From assembly GCA_021776195.1 (NCBI GenBank), contig JAJFGK010000060.1, forward strand, positions 62,001 through 126,000: a stretch of DNA of 64,000 nt. Direction: 5' to 3'. The stretch's first letter is position 1. Each line of letters begins with the position of its first letter. Both the position numbers and the translations under genes were made by a program. Shown piece after piece: positions 51,464-60,702 of the stretch. The notes beneath the pieces were generated by a model. That model did not search any database. It saw nothing but the letters and a program-made list of their open reading frames with translations, and was not told the origin of the DNA. Origin of the DNA: Kiloniellaceae bacterium. Lineage in GTDB: Bacteria; Pseudomonadota; Alphaproteobacteria; Kiloniellales; Kiloniellaceae.

Positions 51464-52735
51464 TCAGGGGGCTTTCTCGTCAGGTGCCGGCGCGGTCTCT
51501 TCACCCCAGCCCTCGGGGTCGTCGGTCTCCAGGCTGTAGACCGAAATCGAGGTCTTGGGGACCGGCACGAAGCTGGTGTGGTACTCGTCGGGCCCGGTCT
51601 TGCGCCGGAAGGAACGGTAGACGATGAAGAGCGCCAGCAGGGCCAGCAGGACGGCGATGAAAAGGAAGAGCATGCCGGGGTCCCGGTGCTGCATCAGCGG
51701 GCCGACCAGGGCCGGGCCGGCCACCGCGCCGCCGCCATAGATCAACAGCAGCCCGCCGCTGGTCTGCACCAGCCGCTCGGCCGGCGCGTAGTCGTTGGCA
51801 TGGGCCAGGCAGAGCGGGTAGATCGGGATCATGAAGGCGCCGTGGACCAGGGCCAGGCCGTAGACCATCCAGGGCGCGGGCAGGGCGACAAAGGCCAGGG
51901 TGAGGCCGGTGGTCATGGTCCCGATGCAGCAGAGCGCGATCACGCGCCGGCGGTCGATGCGATCGGAGATCGCGCCCAGGGGCCACTGCGACAAGGTCCC
52001 GCCGACCACGAAGGCGCTCATGAAGAAGGTGACCTCGGCGATGGAAAAGTCGACGGTCTTGCCATAGACCGGGCCGAGCGACCAGAAGGCGCCCTCCACC
52101 AGACCGACCGCCAGACAGCCGACGAAGCCCGAGGGCGAAAGGCGGAAAAGGGCGGCAAGGTCGAGGCTCGCCGAGGGCACCGGCTTGGGTGTCGCGGTGT
52201 CGGTCAGGCAGAGCGGAACCAGGGACAGGGCGATGAGGATCGCAATGGCGCTGAACAGGATGTAGCTCTCCAGCGCGGCCAGGTTGACCATCAACTGCCC
52301 GCCCACCGTCACGATATTGGTGATGATGATGTAGAGCGACAGCACCGTGCCGCGGACCCGGTTCGACGCCTGATCGTTCAGCCAGCTCTCCACCACGATA
52401 TAGAGGATGGCAAAGCAGACCCCCGAAAGGGCACGCAGCAAACACCACAGAATCGGCTCCGGCCAGATCGGCAGCAGCAGGGTCAGGCCGGCCGCCAGGG
52501 CGGCGAAGCCGGCGAAGGCCCGGATGTGGCCGACCGATTTCACCACCGCCGGGCCGAAGATGCAGCCGATGGCGAAACCGGCGAAGTAAGCGGTGCCCAT
52601 GGCGCCGATCAGGCTGGTCGAGAAGCCCTCGAACTGTGCACGCAGCGGCAGGAAGGTGGCCTGCAGGCCGACGCCCATGAAGAGCAGGGCCGATGCCAGC
52701 AGCAGCGTGGCGATGGAACGTTTGGAACCGGACAT
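51464..52735 (-). CDS. Major facilitator superfamily transporter
   Basis: The protein has 423 residues with twelve hydrophobic segments. ATG 52735 (MSGSKRSIATLLLASALLFM) puts the first helix at the right place; the longer frame upstream is not needed. The ISDRIDRRRVIALCCIG loop is the usual MFS motif between helices in the second half. The protein resembles the YcaD-type branch. The C-terminal tail is acidic (DDPEGWGEETAPAPDEK). The substrate is unknown. Confidence 0.88.
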   Translation of the reverse strand: MSGSKRSIATLLLASALLFMGVGLQATFLPLRAQFEGFSTSLIGAMGTAYFAGFAIGCIFGPAVVKSVGHIRAFAGFAALAAGLTLLLPIWPEPILWCLLRALSGVCFAILYIVVESWLNDQASNRVRGTVLSLYIIITNIVTVGGQLMVNLAALESYILFSAIAILIALSLVPLCLTDTATPKPVPSASLDLAALFRLSPSGFVGCLAVGLVEGAFWSLGPVYGKTVDFSIAEVTFFMSAFVVGGTLSQWPLGAISDRIDRRRVIALCCIGTMTTGLTLAFVALPAPWMVYGLALVHGAFMIPIYPLCLAHANDYAPAERLVQTSGGLLLIYGGGAVAGPALVGPLMQHRDPGMLFLFIAVLLALLALFIVYRSFRRKTGPDEYHTSFVPVPKTSISVYSLETDDPEGWGEETAPAPDEKAP

Positions 52736-53199
52736 CGCGGCAAGCCTTGGGCCAGGGGTCGAGGGCGGAACGGGCGAGCCCGACGCTTCGCCCAGCCGGC
52801 ACGGCTTGTCAAGGTGGGGTGGTGTTGGGTTCCGTCCTGGATTGAAGGACTGCTTTGCCTTCGACGGCACGCCTTGGAGCGGGTTTATCCATACAGTGGT
52901 GTTTTCAGGCTATCTTTTTCGTACCGAACGAGCTTTGGCGACGGTGGGAGCACCCCCAGCAACGGACGTCGAACTGATGGACTCGTGAGGGTCATACCTG
53001 ACCCCGAGCGGCCGTCCGGTTGCGCACTGCACAAGGTGAAAAATATGCACAGAGTGATGGTATCGTGGGAGAACCGATAGAGAAATTACCAGCACGGGAT
53101 CTCAACCGATCCGATGCGAACTTCAGTATCCGTTTGATCGTCATCTTCGCTCATCGTTCGTCTAAAGGCCCTCTCCCAACATGCCGCCCGAAACTATCC
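52736..53199. other. 464-bp stretch without a gene at the island boundary
   Basis: I see no coding region, tRNA or recombinase remnant here. Base composition drops from the GC-rich core to a more even mix around 52860-53200, which marks the left edge of the sugar-acid island. The stretch should hold the promoter of the MFS gene and the 3' end of the island transcript. Confidence 0.5.
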
Positions 53200-53853
53200 T
53201 CATTCAGGCTTCGCTATCCGCGAACCCGTCAAGTCCCAGGCCCCTCGCGACAGCTCGCTGATCCTATCCCAGTCACGGCTCTGGATCGCCGATTGCGGCG
53301 CGACCCATGAGCCCCCAACGCAGATGACGTTCGGAAGCGAGAGGTAGTCGATCGCGTTTTCCACGGTCACGCCGCCGGTCGGGCAGAACTCGAGGCCGCT
53401 CAGCGGGCTTGCCCAGGCTTTCAGGACGGAGACTCCGCCATTGGCCTCGGCCGGGAAGAATTTCAGCAAATTGAATCCGCGCTCTGCAGCGGCCATTGCT
53501 TCGGACGGCGTGGCGACGCCCGGAAGCATTGGCAGTGCGGCGGCCTGGGCGGCGTCGAGAATCGCGTGGCTCAGCCCAGGCGAGGCTGCAAACCGCGCAC
53601 CCGCCCTCACGGCGTCGTCCAGATCGCCGGCGCTACGGAGGGTGCCGGCGCCGACCACTGCGTCGGGGAGCGCATTCGAGATAGCCTCGATCGCGCCGAG
53701 AGCCGCCGGGGTGCGCAGCGTGATCTCCAGCGCCTGCAACCCTCCTGCAACCAACGCCTCAGCCAGAGGCACTGCGGTATCGAGGTCTTCGATCACCAGC
53801 ACCGGTATCACTGGCGCGAGTCGGCATACATCCTCGATACTGAGAACAGTCAC
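53200..53853 (-). CDS. eda: 2-dehydro-3-deoxy-phosphogluconate (KDPG) aldolase
   Basis: The protein has 217 residues. IPVLVIEDLDTAVPLAEALV, ALEITLRTP, LPGVATPSEAMAAAERG and the Schiff-base lysine in LLKFFPAEANGG are the family signatures. It splits KDPG (or 6-phospho-KDGal) into pyruvate and glyceraldehyde-3-phosphate. It starts with GTG. It is the last gene of the minus-strand island transcript, which would complete the pathway begun by the PfkB kinase at 59532. Confidence 0.92.
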   Translation of the reverse strand: MTVLSIEDVCRLAPVIPVLVIEDLDTAVPLAEALVAGGLQALEITLRTPAALGAIEAISNALPDAVVGAGTLRSAGDLDDAVRAGARFAASPGLSHAILDAAQAAALPMLPGVATPSEAMAAAERGFNLLKFFPAEANGGVSVLKAWASPLSGLEFCPTGGVTVENAIDYLSLPNVICVGGSWVAPQSAIQSRDWDRISELSRGAWDLTGSRIAKPE

Positions 53854-53982
53854 GTCAGCCCGGCTCCAATCACCCTGACCCAGTCTCTTTTCGACTTCAA
53901 CAATCCTGATCGACCCCCGGCTGTCCTAACGATCCGCTGAAATACGGCAACTGCATACACTGGCGCAGAGCGCAGAACTGAC

Positions 53983-54708
53983 CTATCGGCCCGTCTCCCT
54001 ACGCCATGCTGCAAATGCAGACTTGGCTGCATCGCTGGTTGCTGGATAAAGACCTATGACAGCGTCGCCCGCAGCAACCCGTTCGGTGACGAAATCCTCA
54101 AATGCTGTCATCTCCTGAGCCTCACGCGCGATGTCGTACACCATTTGCAGGGGGATGATGACCACACCTTCATCATCGCCGACAACCACATCCCCGGCAA
54201 ACACGGCCACGTCTCCGCATCCGATCGGCCCGTTTAGTTCGATCGCCTGATGCAGGGTGAGATTGGTAGGTGCTGCTGGCCGGTTGTGATAGCAGGGTAT
54301 GTCCATCGCTGCGATTTCCGGCGAGTCCCGGAAACCGCCGTCCGTCACCACACCGGAAACTCCGCGCTGCATCATGCGCGCCACGAGGATTGAGCCCGCG
54401 GACGCAGCTCGCGGATCCTTGCGCGAGTCAATGACCATGACGCTTCCTCGGGGACACTCTTCAACACCCATGCGTTGCGGGTGTGCCGGGTCTTGAAAGA
54501 CAGAAATGGGATTGAGATCTTCGCGCGCGGGAATGTAGCGCAAGGTATATGCCTGCCCAACCATGTTCCGGCCCTTGAGCGCCAAGGGCCGAACATCCTG
54601 AATGAACTGATTGCGCAGACCGGCCTTGAACAGTGCAGTGCACAGCGTTGCCACGCTAACGTCCTCGAGCAGGGGTTTGATTTCAGGATCAAGTTGTGAG
54701 GCGCTCAT
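53983..54708 (-). CDS. RraA/HMG-aldolase family protein
   Basis: The protein has 241 residues. The RraA-like fold is shown by VSVATLCTALFKAGLRN, GVSGVVTDGGFRDSPEI and CGDVAVFAGDVVVGDDEGVV. The last block includes the metal-site aspartates. Despite the name, such proteins in sugar-acid operons usually act as class II aldolases or lyases on pyruvate-containing compounds rather than on RNase E. It is preceded by GGAG at good spacing. Confidence 0.84.
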   Translation of the reverse strand: MSASQLDPEIKPLLEDVSVATLCTALFKAGLRNQFIQDVRPLALKGRNMVGQAYTLRYIPAREDLNPISVFQDPAHPQRMGVEECPRGSVMVIDSRKDPRAASAGSILVARMMQRGVSGVVTDGGFRDSPEIAAMDIPCYHNRPAAPTNLTLHQAIELNGPIGCGDVAVFAGDVVVGDDEGVVIIPLQMVYDIAREAQEMTAFEDFVTERVAAGDAVIGLYPATSDAAKSAFAAWRRETGR

Positions 54709-54810
54709 TTGGGGGGCTCCGTCAAGTGCATTCGCGAATTCCTCTATACGCGGCCCAAGGCAGGAAAGGCTCTGGGCACACTTCAGTCGCGCTGACCAGA
54801 ATCAACCGGG

Positions 54811-56097
54811 CTACGGTCCTATTATCATCTGCGGCAGCGTCAATGAGATCGCCGAAACGAAAGTGATCAGCATTAGCGCGACAAAGATCGCCAGGTAGAA
54901 CGGCCAGATCGTCCGCACCGCTTTCTCTATGGGTAGCTTCCCAACTGCGCATCCGACAAAGAGACAGGTCCCGACCGGCGGCGTGCAGAGGCCGAGACCA
55001 AGGTTTACCAACAGCATAATGCCGAACTGCAGCGGGTCCATGCCAAGGCTGTTGGCAACGGGAAGAAAGATCGGTGTGCAGATCAGGATCAGGGCCGCCA
55101 TGTCCATGATCATCCCGAGCACCAGCAACACTGCGTTGATCATCAGCAAGATCAGGATCGGGTTCTCCGTAATTCCCGTCAGAAGGTCGACGGTCATGCT
55201 GGGCACGCGATAGAAGGTGAGCATGTAGGCGAAGGCGCCCGCGCAGGCGATCAGGATCATGACCATTGAAGTCGTGCGCACCGACTGAACGACGGCGATA
55301 CGGAAATTCTCCCAAGTGATGCTGCGATAAACCAGAAGGGTCACCACGAAGGCGTACATGGCTCCGAATGCGCCGGATTCGGTCACTGTGAACACACCGG
55401 AAAGAACGCCGCCGACAATGATGACTGCAGTCAAAAGGCCGGGAATGGCACTGGCAAAGCTCACTGCGAGCGCAGTCCAGCCGGGAAATTTTTCGGCCCT
55501 GTAGCCACGTTTCACCGCGACCAGATAGGCGGCGGTGGCAAGGCAAATGCACATCAGGACCCCGGGCACGACACCAGCAAGAAAGAGCTTGGATATCGAA
55601 ACTGCGCCGCCCGTCGCGAGGGCGAAAATGATCATGTTGTGGCTGGGCGGGATGATAATTCCGGCAATCGAGGAGGTCACGGTGACGTTCACGGCGTAAT
55701 CCGCGTCGTAACCCTTGTCCTTCATGACCGGGACAAGGATCGATCCCAACGCCGAGATATCAGCGATGGCCGATCCGGAAATTCCACCAAACAGCATCGA
55801 CGATAAGACGTTAACGACGCCAAGACCGCCGCGCACCGCGCCCACCGCGGCTTGTGCGAAACGCACCAGCCGCATCGCTATGCCGCCGTGGAACATCAGT
55901 TCGCCCGCAAAGATAAAGAACGGGATCGCCATCAGCGAAAAGACGTTGATACCCGAGACGATGCGCTGAAAGCCTACTAGAAGCGGCAAACCCTCGTACC
56001 AGAACGCCGACAGGGCGGCGATCCCCAGTGCAAATGCAACAGGTGTCCCGATGACGACACAAAGGGCAAAGACACCCAGAAGCAGCGCAAGTCCCAC
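54811..56097 (-). CDS. dctM: TRAP transporter large permease (DctM)
   Basis: The protein has 428 residues and about twelve hydrophobic segments. Typical stretches are GISGSAIADISALGSILVPV, GIIIPPSHNMIIFAL and NLGLGLCTPPVGTCLFVGCA. GTG start. It forms the transport channel with DctQ four bases upstream and the periplasmic DctP. These systems use ion gradients to import organic acids such as sugar acids. Confidence 0.93.
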   Translation of the reverse strand: MGLALLLGVFALCVVIGTPVAFALGIAALSAFWYEGLPLLVGFQRIVSGINVFSLMAIPFFIFAGELMFHGGIAMRLVRFAQAAVGAVRGGLGVVNVLSSMLFGGISGSAIADISALGSILVPVMKDKGYDADYAVNVTVTSSIAGIIIPPSHNMIIFALATGGAVSISKLFLAGVVPGVLMCICLATAAYLVAVKRGYRAEKFPGWTALAVSFASAIPGLLTAVIIVGGVLSGVFTVTESGAFGAMYAFVVTLLVYRSITWENFRIAVVQSVRTTSMVMILIACAGAFAYMLTFYRVPSMTVDLLTGITENPILILLMINAVLLVLGMIMDMAALILICTPIFLPVANSLGMDPLQFGIMLLVNLGLGLCTPPVGTCLFVGCAVGKLPIEKAVRTIWPFYLAIFVALMLITFVSAISLTLPQMIIGP

Positions 56098-56101
56098 TAT
56101 C

Positions 56102-56635
56102 TTACCCTTGTTCTATGCTGTCTTTGCGTTCGTCCCTCCCGAGAAATAGACGGATCAGGTGGCCGGTGGAAAACAGGAATAGCAGCGCCCCGCTGATGGT
56201 CAGCGGCAGCGAGCGCAGACCTTCGGACCATTGGATCAGCGGAATCAGTGTTTTCCATTTGAAAATTGTCAGCTCGATGCCGTACCAAAACATCATGCCG
56301 CCGAAGACGGCCATGAGCACGTCAGACACAAAGACAAACACGGTCCGCACCCAGGAGGGTACTAAACTGCGGAACAAAACAACGGAAAGGTGAGTGTGCC
56401 GGTGCACGCCAACCGCCGAGCCGAAAAACGCAATGACCATCACAAGCAGAAGCGAAACCTGTTCCACCCAGGTCGGCGTATCATTCAAAACATAGCGGCC
56501 GAAAACCAGCCACGCGAAGATTGCCGTCATCACAACGAGGGCCACACCAGCCAACAAGAGACAGAGCCGAGATATCAGGTCGTAGACTTTATCCATTCTC
56601 CGCAGAAATGCAGGTGGCGCGCTGGATTCGCCCAT
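56102..56635 (-). CDS. dctQ: TRAP transporter small permease (DctQ)
   Basis: The protein has 177 residues with four hydrophobic segments. The conserved VFGRYVLNDTPTWVEQVSLL block is present. ATG 56635 follows GGAGGGG at good spacing, so the longer frame is not used. It is the small membrane partner of DctM. Confidence 0.9.
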   Translation of the reverse strand: MGESSAPPAFLRRMDKVYDLISRLCLLLAGVALVVMTAIFAWLVFGRYVLNDTPTWVEQVSLLLVMVIAFFGSAVGVHRHTHLSVVLFRSLVPSWVRTVFVFVSDVLMAVFGGMMFWYGIELTIFKWKTLIPLIQWSEGLRSLPLTISGALLFLFSTGHLIRLFLGRDERKDSIEQG

Positions 56636-56712
56636 TGGGTCCCCTCCGAAAAAAGCGCCCGGCATCCAAGGGTGGAGCCGGGCGACCTCTTATGCTTTTT
56701 GTTCGCTAGTTT

Positions 56713-57702
56713 TCATTCAGTCGACCGAGCGATTTCCACCAGTTTACGCATATCCGGGTTGGCGGCTAGGTATTCCTCGTAGACCGAGACCATTGCATCT
56801 TGGAACGGACCCTTGTCAGCGATCTCGTTGACCACGATTCCGGCTGCTTCGACATCCTTGCGTGCTTGGTCCGACTGAACCGACCAGAGTTCGCGCTGGT
56901 ACAGCGCTGCCTTCTCGGCAGCGTCTCTCACTGCAGCTTGCAGCTCTGGCGACAGTGCTTCGAACTTCGCGGTGTTCACGCAGATGCACTCGGGGATGAT
57001 CAGGTGCTCGCTGAGCGAGTAGTTGGTGGTTGCTTCGTAGTGGCCCACGTTCTTAAACGACGGGAAGTTGTTTTCCGCGCCGTCAACTACGCCGGTTTTC
57101 AGTGCTTGCTGAACTTCCGAGAAGGCCATCGGCGAAGGGTTGCCGCCCATTGCCGAGATCATGGCGGTGTACAGGTCGTTGTTCATGACCCGAATTTTCA
57201 GGCCCTTGACATCAGCCGGCGTGTTGATGGGCTTCTGGCCGTAGAAAGATCGTGCCCCTGCATCGATCCATGCCAGCGGCAATAGGCCGGCATCGCTCAT
57301 TCCCTTTGCCATAATGTCGCCAGCCTCGCCTTCGAGAACGCGGAACATGTGCGGCACGCTTTTGAAGATGAAGGGCAGCGAAACGAGGTTGGCTTCTTTG
57401 ACCATCGGGCCGATCGGGCCCAGGTTGAAGTTGCCAACCTCAATCGCGCCGATGCGAACCTGCTCCAGCGCGTCGGGCTGAGAGCCAAGTACGCCGCCGT
57501 GGAACACGTCCACAGTGATTTCACCGTTGGTGGCTTCGGTGACGAGCTCAGCGAAGCGATCCATCGCTGCAGTGTTCGGGTGACCGTCGTGATGGATATT
57601 CCACGCGCGCCAATCGGCGGCGATCGCAGCCGTCGAGAAAGCGGCAGCAACGGCGATGCCGATCGCTGTGGTTCGAACGATTTCAGTGATGCGACTATGC
57701 AT
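56713..57702 (-). CDS. dctP: TRAP transporter solute-binding protein (DctP)
   Basis: The protein has 329 residues. The signal peptide ends near residue 30 (FSTAAIAAD). The DctP pattern is seen in FHGGVLGSQPDALEQVRIGA and GLKIRVMNNDLYTAMISAMG; the arginine in IRVMNND would bind the substrate carboxylate. ATG 57702 follows GGGAGG. It is the first TRAP gene after the SDR in the same transcript. The ligand is probably a uronate, aldonate or similar acid. Confidence 0.92.
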   Translation of the reverse strand: MHSRITEIVRTTAIGIAVAAAFSTAAIAADWRAWNIHHDGHPNTAAMDRFAELVTEATNGEITVDVFHGGVLGSQPDALEQVRIGAIEVGNFNLGPIGPMVKEANLVSLPFIFKSVPHMFRVLEGEAGDIMAKGMSDAGLLPLAWIDAGARSFYGQKPINTPADVKGLKIRVMNNDLYTAMISAMGGNPSPMAFSEVQQALKTGVVDGAENNFPSFKNVGHYEATTNYSLSEHLIIPECICVNTAKFEALSPELQAAVRDAAEKAALYQRELWSVQSDQARKDVEAAGIVVNEIADKGPFQDAMVSVYEEYLAANPDMRKLVEIARSTE

Positions 57703-57761
57703 GATTTCCTCCCTTGGATTGTCGTAATTAGTCGGATTCCGCACCAGGCCGTCGCGCGGCC

Positions 57762-58547
57762 TCAAGAGAAAAGCGTGCCTCCATTGATGTCGATGTTGGC
57801 ACCAGTGATGAATGCGGCTTCGTCCGAGGCCAGATAGGCGACCAGCCCAGCCACATCCTGTGAGGTTCCCTCACGCTTCAACGGCGTGATGTTGGCCACG
57901 TGGGTGCGGACTTCCGGTTTGGTGAAGACATTGTGGAAGTCGGTGTCGATCATGCCCGGACAGACCGAGTTCACACGGATCTCAGGCCCCAGCTCTTTCG
58001 CCAGCCCGCGGGTCATTGTCATCACCGCGCCCTTCGAGGCGGCGTAGGCCACAGCGCCTGGGCCGCCTCCATCGCGCCCTGCCTGGCTTGCCAGTCCGAC
58101 TATGGAGCCCCCATTCGTCATGTATGGAAGAACCGCCTTGACCGCGCGAACGTACGAGGTGGCGTTCAAGTCCATCACGCGGTTCCAGTGGTCGATGTCC
58201 ATTTCGGCCATGGTCTTGCGCGCCAATAACCCACCCGTCACATGAACGAGGATATCGATTCGCCCATCGAAGACCGCAGCCGTCTCCTCTACAAGCGCGG
58301 CAACGTCCTCATCGGCGGTCATGTCGCCCTGCTTCGCAAGCGCCTTGCCGCCGACCGCCAAGATTTCCTTCACGGCGCTGTCGGCCCCTTCGGCAGAATT
58401 GTGATAGTTGATCGCAACCGCCGCACCGGCCGCGGCCAGCCGCAAGGCGCAGGCCCTGCCGATGTCGCGGCCGCCGCCGGTCACGATGGCGACCTTCTCG
58501 GCTAGCGTGCACGCTGTAGCGCCCTTGTGGACAGCTGCTTCATTCAT
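57762..58547 (-). CDS. Short-chain dehydrogenase/reductase of the sugar-acid island
   Basis: This 261-residue classical SDR has an altered cofactor loop, [15 protein letters not shown], a catalytic Ser in [12 protein letters not shown] and YAASKGA for Tyr-Lys, and [18 protein letters not shown] gives two start choices; ATG 58547 has GGGGAGG at ideal distance. Within this operon it would reduce or oxidise a sugar acid such as a KDG precursor (KduD- or DEH-reductase-like role), but the substrate is inferred from context. It is the first gene of the minus-strand transcript. Confidence 0.88.
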   Translation of the reverse strand: MNEAAVHKGATACTLAEKVAIVTGGGRDIGRACALRLAAAGAAVAINYHNSAEGADSAVKEILAVGGKALAKQGDMTADEDVAALVEETAAVFDGRIDILVHVTGGLLARKTMAEMDIDHWNRVMDLNATSYVRAVKAVLPYMTNGGSIVGLASQAGRDGGGPGAVAYAASKGAVMTMTRGLAKELGPEIRVNSVCPGMIDTDFHNVFTKPEVRTHVANITPLKREGTSQDVAGLVAYLASDEAAFITGANIDINGGTLFS

Positions 58548-58635
58548 CACGTGCCTCCCCGCCTGTTCGGCCCTTGAGGGCTGCTCGAGCGTATTTGGCT
58601 AATGTCGCTCGCATCATTTGACTTGAAAGGTCGAC

Positions 58636-58649
58636 TAGTATCCTAGTAT
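58636..58649. promoter_or_regulatory. Candidate operator of the GntR regulator
   Basis: ACTAG-TATC-CTAGT is a perfect 5-bp inverted repeat; the same place has a direct repeat of CTAGTAT (58637 and 58645). A wider inverted pair, ACTTGA (58623) and TCAAGT (58654), flanks it. It lies in the gap between the divergent SDR and gntR genes, where an FCD-type regulator would be expected to bind. No other strong symmetry is seen there. Confidence 0.45.
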
Positions 58650-58765
58650 TGTCAAGTTGAATTTGACGGAGAGATTGGGGAGCGCGGAACAGCCGCGAGC
58701 TTGGGCGAGCCTTTGCACCGCCCTCGCGGATCTGGGAGTATGGTCGAAACAGAAAAAGGCGTGAG

Positions 58766-59446
58766 ATGCTGGAAACCACTGGCTTAATGGAACGTCGCAC
58801 CACGACTGACGTGGTGTTCGACACGCTGCACAAGGACATCGTGTCGCTGACGCTATTGCCGAGAACGAAGCTTTCGGAGGTCGAGGTCGCCCGAAGTTTC
58901 GGAGTCTCGCGTCAGCCGGTTCGCGACGCTTTCAACCGCCTAGCCAATCTGGACCTGCTGCTGATTCGTCCTCAGAAGGCCACTGAAGTGCGCGGCTTCT
59001 CGATGGATCGCATCGCCCACGCGCGGTTCGTCCGGCTGGCGGTCGAGCTGGAAGTGATCCGGTGCGCCTGCGCGCTGTGGGATGACCGCCGAGCGGCAAT
59101 CCTGGAGCGCAATCTGGATCAGCAGCAGCAGGCGATTGAAACCGGCCAACCTGAAACCTTCCACACGCTGGATCAGGAGTTTCACAAGCTGATCTGCGAG
59201 CTGGGCGGCTGTCCCATGACTATCCGGACAATCGAGGAATGTAAGCAGAAGGTCGACCGTCTCTGTGTGCTCGGCCTTGAAAGGCAACATGAGGCCGCAA
59301 CGCTGGTAGAAGATCACCGCAAGCTCGCCTGTGCCCTCAAAAGCGGGTCAGCCGAAGAGGCCACAGCGATCGTCCGACATCATCTGGGTCGTCTGGACGA
59401 TGTCATCTCAGAGATTCAGAGCACGCATTCGGAGTATTTCGAGTGA
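58766..59446 (+). CDS. GntR-family regulator with FCD domain
   Basis: The protein has 226 residues. It has a winged helix at about 12-75 (TKLSEVEVARSFGVSRQPVRDAFNRLANLDLL) and an FCD ligand domain (about 90-220), with histidines in FHTLDQEFHKLICELG and IVRHHLGRLDDV that normally bind a metal. It sits divergent to the SDR-TRAP operon and ahead of the kinase, so it is the likely repressor, released by a sugar acid. There is an alternative start 21 bp downstream. Confidence 0.9.
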   Translation: MLETTGLMERRTTTDVVFDTLHKDIVSLTLLPRTKLSEVEVARSFGVSRQPVRDAFNRLANLDLLLIRPQKATEVRGFSMDRIAHARFVRLAVELEVIRCACALWDDRRAAILERNLDQQQQAIETGQPETFHTLDQEFHKLICELGGCPMTIRTIEECKQKVDRLCVLGLERQHEAATLVEDHRKLACALKSGSAEEATAIVRHHLGRLDDVISEIQSTHSEYFE

Positions 59447-59531
59447 GCAACGGCCGCCTTGATGCCTCCGGGGCCGCCACGCCAACGCGACGAGCAGACA
59501 TTGGGGTGATCGAAGCCGCGAGAGCGGCTTC

Positions 59532-60461
59532 GTGACCGGGTCGGCGCGGCTCGATCTGCTTTGCGTCGGCGAAGCCATGGTCGAGTTCAATGCCCAGCCA
59601 GATGGGCGCTGGCTCTACGGCTTCGGTGGCGATGTATCGAACGTCGCGGTCGCCGCAGCAAGACAGGGTGTGCGGGCCGGCATGGCTACGCGGATCGGCA
59701 CAGACAGCTTCGGCGACGATTTGATGGGACTGTGGACGAAAGAAGGCATTGACACGAGCTGTGTCGAACGCGACGCCGACGCTCCCACGGGACTCTATTT
59801 CGTCCGCCACAGCCCCGATGGACACATCTTCGAATACAGGCGCGCCGGCTCCGCAGCCAGCCGAATGTCTCCGAAAATGCTGCAGCACGATGCGATTGGC
59901 GCCGCCCGATGTCTGCATTACTCCGGCATCTCCCAGGCGATCAGCGGAACAGCCCATGCGGCGTGCGACGCGGCGGTTGACGCAGCGCGCATGCGCGGCG
60001 CGATAGTGTCATACGATCCGAATCTTCGGCTGCAGTTGTGGCCGTTGGAATACGCCCGCGAAGCCGTCCGCCGCTCGGCCGCGCGCTGTGATTTCTTCCT
60101 GCCAGGATTGGACGATGCGCGCCAACTCACCGGGCTCGACAGTCCCGAGGATATCGTATTCTACTACCTCGATCTCGGCGCTGGTCTCGTGGCACTGACC
60201 CTCGGTCACGATGGTGTACTGCTGGGCGATCCTTCCGGACTGGTCGCAGTACCTCCTTGCCAGGCTGAAGCCGTGGACGCGAGCGGCGCGGGGGATTGCT
60301 TCGACGGTGCTTTCCTGGCGCGCTTGCTGGCGGGAGATACGGCTGAGGCCGCGGCACGCTATGCGGTGACGGCCGCCGCGATTTCGGTCGAAGACTACGG
60401 TGCGATTGCCCCCATCCCGGTCGCCGCCGAAGTTCGCGACCGCCAGACCAATCCGCGATAG
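59532..60461 (+). CDS. kdgK: PfkB-family sugar kinase, probable KDG kinase
   Basis: The protein has 309 residues. CVGEAMVEFNAQPDG, GGDVSNVAVAAARQG and the anion hole/catalytic base DASGAGDCFDGAF are ribokinase-family signatures. The N-terminal block is close to 2-keto-3-deoxygluconate kinases, and the pathway partner eda is on the same island, so KDG to KDPG phosphorylation is likely. GTG start. It follows gntR by 85 bp on the same strand. Confidence 0.85.
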   Translation: MTGSARLDLLCVGEAMVEFNAQPDGRWLYGFGGDVSNVAVAAARQGVRAGMATRIGTDSFGDDLMGLWTKEGIDTSCVERDADAPTGLYFVRHSPDGHIFEYRRAGSAASRMSPKMLQHDAIGAARCLHYSGISQAISGTAHAACDAAVDAARMRGAIVSYDPNLRLQLWPLEYAREAVRRSAARCDFFLPGLDDARQLTGLDSPEDIVFYYLDLGAGLVALTLGHDGVLLGDPSGLVAVPPCQAEAVDASGAGDCFDGAFLARLLAGDTAEAAARYAVTAAAISVEDYGAIAPIPVAAEVRDRQTNPR

Positions 60462-60702
60462 CCTATAAGAGGCTTCGCTCCGGCGAAAAAAGGCTTCACG
60501 GGCAATATCAACTTCGTGCTCCCTCCCCACCCTCCTTTTCGCAGGTGCGAAGGGCAGGTTGTGGCTTCGTCTTCTCGTAGCGGGCAAGGGTCGGCGACGC
60601 TGAGATTGGCATTGTAAGCCGACGTTCCTCGGGTTGTTGAGACCCGGTGCTGACGGGGTAAATCTCCGACCGAGGCACGGCCAGCGCCCCATACATTTGC
60701 GG

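Noticed and set aside
51578..53080. A 500-codon plus-strand open frame opposite the MFS transporter
   Set aside because: It is rich in Arg/Gly/Gln/Asp with no domain. It mirrors the third-position GC of the real minus-strand gene, so it is a GC-rich shadow.
60462..60702. Gap after the sugar kinase as a possible recombinase remnant or att site
   Set aside because: No tRNA, direct repeat with the left boundary, or integrase similarity could be seen.
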